DNA of 5,687 bases. It comes from Phenylobacterium sp. Its GTDB lineage: Bacteria > Pseudomonadota > Alphaproteobacteria > Caulobacterales > Caulobacteraceae. Shown one piece after another: positions 5,036 through 5,687 of the stretch. Numbering within the stretch: position 1 is the first letter of the stretch; every line of letters begins with the position of its first letter. The stretch covers positions 1-5,687 of the forward strand of contig JAQGIJ010000137.1 in NCBI GenBank assembly GCA_028291285.1, given 5' to 3'. The notes beneath the pieces were generated by a model that worked only from the letters and a program-made list of their open reading frames with translations, did not search any database and was not told where the DNA came from. Position numbers and translations under genes: made by a program.

Positions 5036-5687
5036 ATGATCCCTTACGCGCGCCTCACCCCGGGGCCTGGCTTCCGCTGGACGCATGCGCTCTTCTATTA
5101 CGCCCAGCGGCTAGTCACCCTGCCGGCGCCCCGCCGGGCCATCTCCAGGCTGCTCGCGGCCGCCGTCAACTGGCGGCAGGCGAGCGTGCGTGCCGGGTCG
5201 GTGGACGCCTACGGCGAGCGCGTGCTCGACGATCTGAGGCAGGACGGGGTGGCGCTGCTGGCGCCGCTGGCGTCGAAGCGCCGGATCGCGCGGATCTCCG
5301 CCTATTTCATGAAGGCGCCGGTAATCGGCCCCGATGGCGACCCGACCTCCCTCGACGACCTGCCCCCCGGCGTGCCGGCGGCGGCCTACGCGCTCGCGAC
5401 GGTGCTCAACTGCCCGGACGTCATGGAACTCGTCAACTCGCCCGCCGTGATGCAGATCGTCGCCGCCTACCTGGGCTGCAAGCCCACCCTGTCCAGCCTC
5501 GGCGTGCGCTGGTCGTTCCCCACGTCCGGCGCGGGCGCCCGGTTCCAGACCTTCCACCGCGACGTCGACGACTGGCGGTTCCTGAAGCTGTTCGTGTACC
5601 TCACCGACGTCTGCGAGGACAGCGGACCGCATTGCTATGTGCGCACCTCGCACCGCAGCGCCTTCGGTTGGCGCAGCCGCGACTATC
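5036..5687 (+). CDS. Phytanoyl-CoA dioxygenase (PhyH)-like Fe(II)/2-oxoglutarate enzyme, N-terminal part
   Basis: 217 codons are visible and the gene runs off the right edge. The protein starts MIPYARLTPGPGFRWTHALF. An N-terminal region with helical character (about 15-50) is followed by a segment beginning near 55 (GSVDAYGERVLDDLRQDGVALL) typical of the start of PhyH-type jelly-roll enzymes. The key block is TFHRDVDDWRFLKLFVYLTD (172-191): H174-x-D176 supplies two of the three iron ligands and is followed by the usual KLFVYLTDV strand. Then GPHCYVRTSHR (197-207) matches the G-P-H-x-Y-V-x-x-S-H block of the family. The distal iron histidine and the 2-oxoglutarate-binding arginine lie beyond the window. 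These enzymes hydroxylate diverse small molecules or lipids, and the substrate cannot be predicted. It is transcribed divergently from the exopolysaccharide operon; a role in that pathway is possible but unsupported. Confidence 0.82.
   Translation, partial: MIPYARLTPGPGFRWTHALFYYAQRLVTLPAPRRAISRLLAAAVNWRQASVRAGSVDAYGERVLDDLRQDGVALLAPLASKRRIARISAYFMKAPVIGPDGDPTSLDDLPPGVPAAAYALATVLNCPDVMELVNSPAVMQIVAAYLGCKPTLSSLGVRWSFPTSGAGARFQTFHRDVDDWRFLKLFVYLTDVCEDSGPHCYVRTSHRSAFGWRSRDY

Noticed and set aside
4854..5036. 60-codon plus-strand open frame whose TGA overlaps the ATG of the dioxygenase-like gene
   Set aside because: The TGATG overlap hints at coupling, but the frame begins inside the putative promoter region, crosses the AT-rich patch, lacks a good ribosome binding site and encodes nothing recognisable. 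It would deserve another look only if conserved in relatives.
4739..5086. 115-codon minus-strand open frame across the divergent region
   Set aside because: It overlaps the start of the dioxygenase-like gene and the AT-rich patch; the product is Arg/Pro-rich with no domain.
5111..5653. 180-codon minus-strand open frame opposite the dioxygenase-like gene
   Set aside because: It is antisense to the conserved HxD-containing frame, and its Arg/Gly/Val-rich composition is typical of a shadow frame.

Overview
The window is GC-rich, densely coded bacterial DNA. It looks like an alphaproteobacterial chromosome (Caulobacterales or sphingomonad-like), but that placement rests on protein style and base composition and is only moderately secure. 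No tRNA, rRNA, insertion sequence, phage gene or CRISPR array is visible.

Region 1 (1-4713, minus strand) is a five-gene run read from right to left. In transcription order it encodes a short Wza/OPX-type polysaccharide export protein (4713-4090), a Wzz-type chain-length/co-polymerase protein (3992-2565), a cytoplasmic BY-kinase-like ATPase (2543-1722), a large outer-membrane beta-barrel protein (1692-184), and the first 53 codons of a polysaccharide deacetylase (161 to beyond the left edge). The gene set, the order and several family-specific motifs (PGDVIRIPERWF at the end of the export protein, EEFRVIKR and ELIASERM in the kinase, ALSVDVEDYYQV at the start of the deacetylase) match the exopolysaccharide loci linked to exosortase A (XrtA/EpsH, PEP-CTERM system). 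No exosortase or PEP-CTERM protein lies in the window, so the assignment to that system comes from the accessory genes.

Region 2 (4714-5035) is a divergent intergenic stretch of 322 bases. It contains a perfect 6+1+6 dyad just upstream of the export gene's ribosome binding site, a larger imperfect dyad near its middle, a possible sigma-54-like GG-N10-GC element and an AT-rich patch. Region 3 (5036-5687, plus strand) is the start of a phytanoyl-CoA dioxygenase-like (Fe(II)/2-oxoglutarate) enzyme that runs off the right edge.

Proposed teamwork: the Wzz protein and the separate kinase would form a split co-polymerase in the inner membrane. The export protein would bridge the periplasm, the beta-barrel may provide the outer-membrane exit, and the deacetylase would modify the polymer. 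The most interesting points are the pairing of a short, cysteine-free OPX protein with a co-encoded beta-barrel, the kinase's lack of a tyrosine-rich tail, and the absence of the XrtA-type ATPase gene often found between the barrel and deacetylase genes.
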